Notes under the pieces: model-generated
Told to the model about the DNA's origin: nothing
Databases searched by the model: none
Seen by the model: the letters and a program-made list of their open reading frames with translations, nothing else
In this document: one piece after another, positions 61,199 through 64,000 of the stretch
How the letters are laid out: each line of letters begins with the position of its first letter
Numbering within the stretch: the first letter of the stretch is position 1
Program-made: the position numbers and the translations under genes
Source of the DNA: JAJZEO01 sp964350315
Lineage (GTDB): Bacteria > Chlamydiota > Chlamydiia > Chlamydiales > 2-12-FULL-49-11
Length of the DNA stretch: 64,000 nucleotides
Assembly: GCA_964350315.1 (NCBI GenBank)
Contig: CAYGJD010000004.1
Span: 1 to 64,000 of the forward strand
Direction: 5' to 3'

Positions 61199-62239
61199 TT
61201 AATTTTCCTTATTAAATTCATCAATAAAATATCGAAAATAGGTGTATGTGTGTTGTAGCTTTGTAATTTCAAATACATTCAACGACCTTTGTGGAGAAAG
61301 TTTTCCTGTTGAGCGAAGATAAACATATCCACCTTTAATAAAAATAGGATCCTTTTGAAGAAAGAAAAGTTCGTTATCTAAAAAATGGACCATTTCTCTT
61401 TCTGTGTGATGTGTTTTCATTCTATAGGGGTGAGTTGGGTTTACATAAAAAGGTTCTTTTGATGCGGCTAATGCAAGCCAATATGTCTCCTTGTCTCCTA
61501 AAATGTATTTATAAAAAAGCCTGTGATTCTCGTTTAAGACTTTAATAAGCTGACACCCTATGGGGCAACGACTTTTATCCATTGCAATACAACCTGCTTC
61601 TTGGTGTTCAGAAGGAATAGGAAATTTCAATTGGTCTTTTTCTGAATACCAATAGTGGCACCAATCATCAGGTATAAATTGAGATTTTTCAGGAATTAAG
61701 TGGAGAAAAAAATTTCTTCTATCTTCATAGGTAAAAGAAGATGTAAAATAACGATCATGATACCAAATCATCGATTTGTTAAAATCATGAAATTTAAAAT
61801 CTTCTCGATCTCTAAAAAAATACGCCGCATGTTTTAACATTTTTTTGTGATTCAATAATACTGCGGGATCTTGAAAGAAAACAACGTCAGCATCCATTAA
61901 AAGTACTTTCTCAAAGCTTGTTGCATATAACATCAACCCTTTTATGTGATACCCCCTATACTCCTTAGCCTCTTTAGGATAATAATCAACGATGTCATGA
62001 AAGGTTAAGTCTCTAATAGAAGACAATTTATCAATTGCATTTTGAGAAAGTTCATCGCCGGAGTGCCACACTTGGATAGGCAAGGTAGATCTATGGAGTT
62101 CTCTAATAATTCTTAAACTCGCATAGAGATCCTGAGCATACTTATCTGAACAGGCCACAATAATTCCTGCATTATTTGACCTAAGATTTACAGAAAAACA
62201 CATCGTTAAAAAAATAATAAAGATCGAAACCACTTTCAT
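61199..62239 (-). CDS. Exported GT71/MNN1-like glycosyltransferase, paralogue 5
   Basis: A 346-residue member. Signal peptide (to about 17-20), NAGIIVACSDKY, TLPIQVWHSGDELSQ, GYHIKGLML, DAD at 116-118 (LLMDADVVFFQDP), LKHAAYFFRDRED, SEHQEAGCIAMDKSRCPIG and GDKETYWLALAASKEPF. The TG of the (Y)xKTGxFFF block is replaced by HA. A perfect AGGAGG site lies in the end of paralogue 6, and the start overlaps its stop (ATGA), so translation is coupled. Confidence 0.8.
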   Translation of the reverse strand: MKVVSIFIIFLTMCFSVNLRSNNAGIIVACSDKYAQDLYASLRIIRELHRSTLPIQVWHSGDELSQNAIDKLSSIRDLTFHDIVDYYPKEAKEYRGYHIKGLMLYATSFEKVLLMDADVVFFQDPAVLLNHKKMLKHAAYFFRDREDFKFHDFNKSMIWYHDRYFTSSFTYEDRRNFFLHLIPEKSQFIPDDWCHYWYSEKDQLKFPIPSEHQEAGCIAMDKSRCPIGCQLIKVLNENHRLFYKYILGDKETYWLALAASKEPFYVNPTHPYRMKTHHTEREMVHFLDNELFFLQKDPIFIKGGYVYLRSTGKLSPQRSLNVFEITKLQHTYTYFRYFIDEFNKEN

Positions 62240-63339
62240 CTAAGCCTCCTAGAAAGTTCATTTACATTTTTGCCAGATCTTTCTAGGGATTGTAGATAGA
62301 AGAAAAGATGCTCTAAATCCTTATTTATATCACAACTTGCTTGCGTATTTGCATTAAGTGAGTTTGAATTCAGCAAAAAAATATTCGTTTTTGATTTAGA
62401 TAATGATTTAATTGCAAAAAGCAATTTATTATCTAAAAGCTGAATCAATTCAATCGATCCCTTTTCAGTTTTATTCTCATCTTTGATTTCGAAAAAACGA
62501 AGAGGAAATTCTTCATTAACATAGTAACATTCGTTTGCAATTTCAAAAGCAATCCAATACGTTTCTTTATCGCCATTTAAAATCTCCATGTCGATCTTTT
62601 TATCCTCTTGATAAAAACTAAGAAGCACCTCAAGGCCTTTCTTGTGTCTTTTTTTATCTAAGACAATGCAACACCCTTTTTGATGCTCTGATGGTCTTGG
62701 GTGTGTAAATGATGGTCTCTCATCGCTCCAATATTGCTTCCAATCAGCAGGCATAGATTCACTAGGTGTTGAAATTAATGACCTAAACAGCTTTTCTCGA
62801 TGATTATATTGATAAGAGGGTGTCACATCTCCGAATGCTGAAATTTTAGGTTGTTTTTCATAGCCACAAAACTTTAATTCAGGAAGATCTCTAAAAAAAA
62901 TGGCTCCCGTCTTTTCAAACTGACTATGCTTGAATAGTCTTTCAGGATCATAGAAAAAAAACAAATCGGTATCCATAAATATTACTTCTTCAAATTGAGT
63001 TAAAGATAACATCAAAGGTTTAATATAGCCTTCTTTGAAGTTTTTAAATTGATCATTGCATTCAATTGAAATGTCTCTAAAAACAACATCAAGCAATTGA
63101 AGTTGTTTTTTAGAATTCTCTGATAACGCGTCCCCTAAATGATATATTTCTATAGATAAAGAGCAACCAAGGCAATCCCGCAAATAAGCAATACTTGAAA
63201 AGCACGTCTCTAAAAAATGGTCATCGCAATTAAGAATGATCCCTTTTTCACAAAATCCTGAATTCGGCACAAAAAAAAGAAACAAACTTTGTAGTAAAAT
63301 AGCAAATTTTCGATTCAAATTATAAAAAGTCAAACTCAT
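62236..63339 (-). CDS. Exported GT71/MNN1-like glycosyltransferase, paralogue 6
   Basis: A 367-residue member with a longer N-terminus before the hydrophobic signal segment (about 12-30). It keeps EKGIILNCDDHF, SLSIEIYHLGDALSENS, EGYIKPLML, DTD at 123-125 (IFMDTDLFFFYDP), FEKTGAIFFRDLP, SEHQKGCCIVLDKKRHKKG and NGDKETYWIAFEIANECYY. The motif is DTD instead of DAD, still a valid DxD. The start lies 20 bp inside paralogue 7. Confidence 0.8.
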   Translation of the reverse strand: MSLTFYNLNRKFAILLQSLFLFFVPNSGFCEKGIILNCDDHFLETCFSSIAYLRDCLGCSLSIEIYHLGDALSENSKKQLQLLDVVFRDISIECNDQFKNFKEGYIKPLMLSLTQFEEVIFMDTDLFFFYDPERLFKHSQFEKTGAIFFRDLPELKFCGYEKQPKISAFGDVTPSYQYNHREKLFRSLISTPSESMPADWKQYWSDERPSFTHPRPSEHQKGCCIVLDKKRHKKGLEVLLSFYQEDKKIDMEILNGDKETYWIAFEIANECYYVNEEFPLRFFEIKDENKTEKGSIELIQLLDNKLLFAIKSLSKSKTNIFLLNSNSLNANTQASCDINKDLEHLFFYLQSLERSGKNVNELSRRLR

Positions 63340-64000
63340 AAGACTCTTTATATTCTAAAATTTTCTTATTTTCATAATCTTGAAGAGGTCGCTTTACTCC
63401 TGATATTGGATCGACAATAAAATAGCTGCCATACGAATCTGTATCAAAGCTTCTTATTGAAAAAATCTTTGCTTGATATAATTGAGCCTTAGCAACTTCT
63501 GTGTGCCCTTTATTTTCAGGAAAAACTTCTAATCCAACTTCCCTAATATAACTCAAATGAAAATCCTTTTCTTCTAAGACTATACCCATCCACAACAAAT
63601 CAGATTCTTTTACGTTTGAGAAATTTTCTTTTTGCCTAAGCTCTAAAGCATAATTCAATGCATCCATAAGCTTTTTCTTATTGATTAAGAGAAGCGAAGG
63701 AGACACAAACTCCAAATCGTTATGCAATAGATAGCTACTATTCATAAAAAGCAACTTAGAAACTATCTCTGATGGCATATGATCAAAAAATGGGTATAAA
63801 AGATTTTTCAGATTTTTTTGTAGTCGTTGTATTTCTTTTACAGTTTCCTTACTTTTTTTTTCGAGTGGTGTGGGATTGGACTTAAAAAAATAGGAACCCT
63901 GTTTTATATAGAAAGGATCTTGAAAAAGAAGCTCAGGGGAATGAATAAAACAAATAGAAGGCAAGAACCAAAAAATTTCATCAAACTTACTTTTTTCAAG
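63320..64000 (-). CDS. Degenerate GT71-like paralogue 7, partial, DxD lost
   Basis: The gene runs off the right edge; the frame is open to the last base and begins LEKSKFDEIFWFLPSICF. This aligns with FDEVIIMDADLIF of the other copies, and shows LPS where the catalytic DAD should be. Then ELLFQDPFYIKQGSYFFKSN matches the next block. The acceptor-side motifs are weak (FVSPSLLLINKKKL; ESDLLWMGIVLEEKDF). Like paralogue 3 it lacks the catalytic residues but keeps a full open frame. The N-terminus and signal peptide are outside the window. Confidence 0.7.
   Translation of the reverse strand, partial: LEKSKFDEIFWFLPSICFIHSPELLFQDPFYIKQGSYFFKSNPTPLEKKSKETVKEIQRLQKNLKNLLYPFFDHMPSEIVSKLLFMNSSYLLHNDLEFVSPSLLLINKKKLMDALNYALELRQKENFSNVKESDLLWMGIVLEEKDFHLSYIREVGLEVFPENKGHTEVAKAQLYQAKIFSIRSFDTDSYGSYFIVDPISGVKRPLQDYENKKILEYKESYEFDFL

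Noticed and set aside
57213..64000. The array as capsule or LPS glycosyltransferases of the common GT2/GT4/GT8 types
   Set aside because: The HxGDELS, KTGxFF, ExGCVVIDKxRH and GDKETYW blocks fit GT71 better, and the signal peptides are not expected for cytoplasmic GTs; GT8-like remains the second choice for a GT-A fold with DxD.
1..64000. Insertion sequences, prophage or integrated elements
   Set aside because: No transposase, integrase or phage genes and no terminal inverted repeats were found; accessory regions join core genes cleanly.

Overview
The window reads as about 64 kb of chromosome from an obligate intracellular member of the Chlamydiae, probably outside the genus Chlamydia. Simkania-like relatives fit best; this is inference. 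Support comes from an Npt1-type ATP/ADP translocase, a fused branched-chain E1 subunit, a YtgC permease fused to a DtxR-like domain, an hrcA-grpE-dnaK operon with a CIRCE element, and gene neighbourhoods I recall from Chlamydia: serS/VIT-like/metal ATPase, rseP-dxr-ytgDCBA, npt1-lepA-gnd, and amiA-murE-ftsI-ftsL-rsmH followed by a small gene, a TPR gene and dnaA. Two tandem MOMP-like porins recall the expanded porin families of Simkania. The DNA is AT-rich. I see no insertion sequence, phage or CRISPR array.

Layout. 1-6 kb: the end of an unknown gene, a CHLPS43-like alpha/beta hydrolase, then on the minus strand an unknown gene, the E1 fusion and a hydroxyisobutyryl-CoA hydrolase-like gene. 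6-12 kb: serS, an abundant-looking unknown protein, and an overlapping VIT-like/P1B-4 ATPase metal pair. 11.7-18.6 kb: NAD-glutamate dehydrogenase and the heat-shock operon. 18.7-29.4 kb, all minus strand and the main accessory region: two porins sharing a palindromic promoter, a small secreted protein, a large haemagglutinin-like beta-helix protein, and a complete chaperone-usher pilus operon (pilin, chaperone, usher, tip-like subunit). 29.5-37.7 kb: rseP, dxr, the YtgABCD metal importer, and an Mrp-DUF971 fusion. 37.9-44.6 kb: a basic unknown protein, npt1, lepA, an exported methyltransferase, gnd and tRNA-Arg(CCU). 44.8-50.8 kb: a compact cell-wall/division operon led by mraZ, with MraZ boxes in its promoter and a one-base frameshift in rsmH. 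51-57.2 kb: two conserved small genes, two tandem membrane-anchored Ntn-hydrolases, dnaA and a membrane protein.

57.2-64 kb: the most unusual region, a tandem minus-strand array of seven paralogues that resemble the eukaryotic MNN1/GT71 mannosyltransferase family. The six with visible N-termini have signal peptides. Five keep a DxD catalytic motif and two have lost it. With the exported methyltransferase and the Ntn-hydrolases, the window carries several enzymes apparently sent out of the cytoplasm, which suggests (but does not prove) modification of the bacterial surface or of host molecules.

Several genes have a -10 hexamer 6-8 nt before the start codon and no Shine-Dalgarno sequence, which suggests leaderless transcripts.
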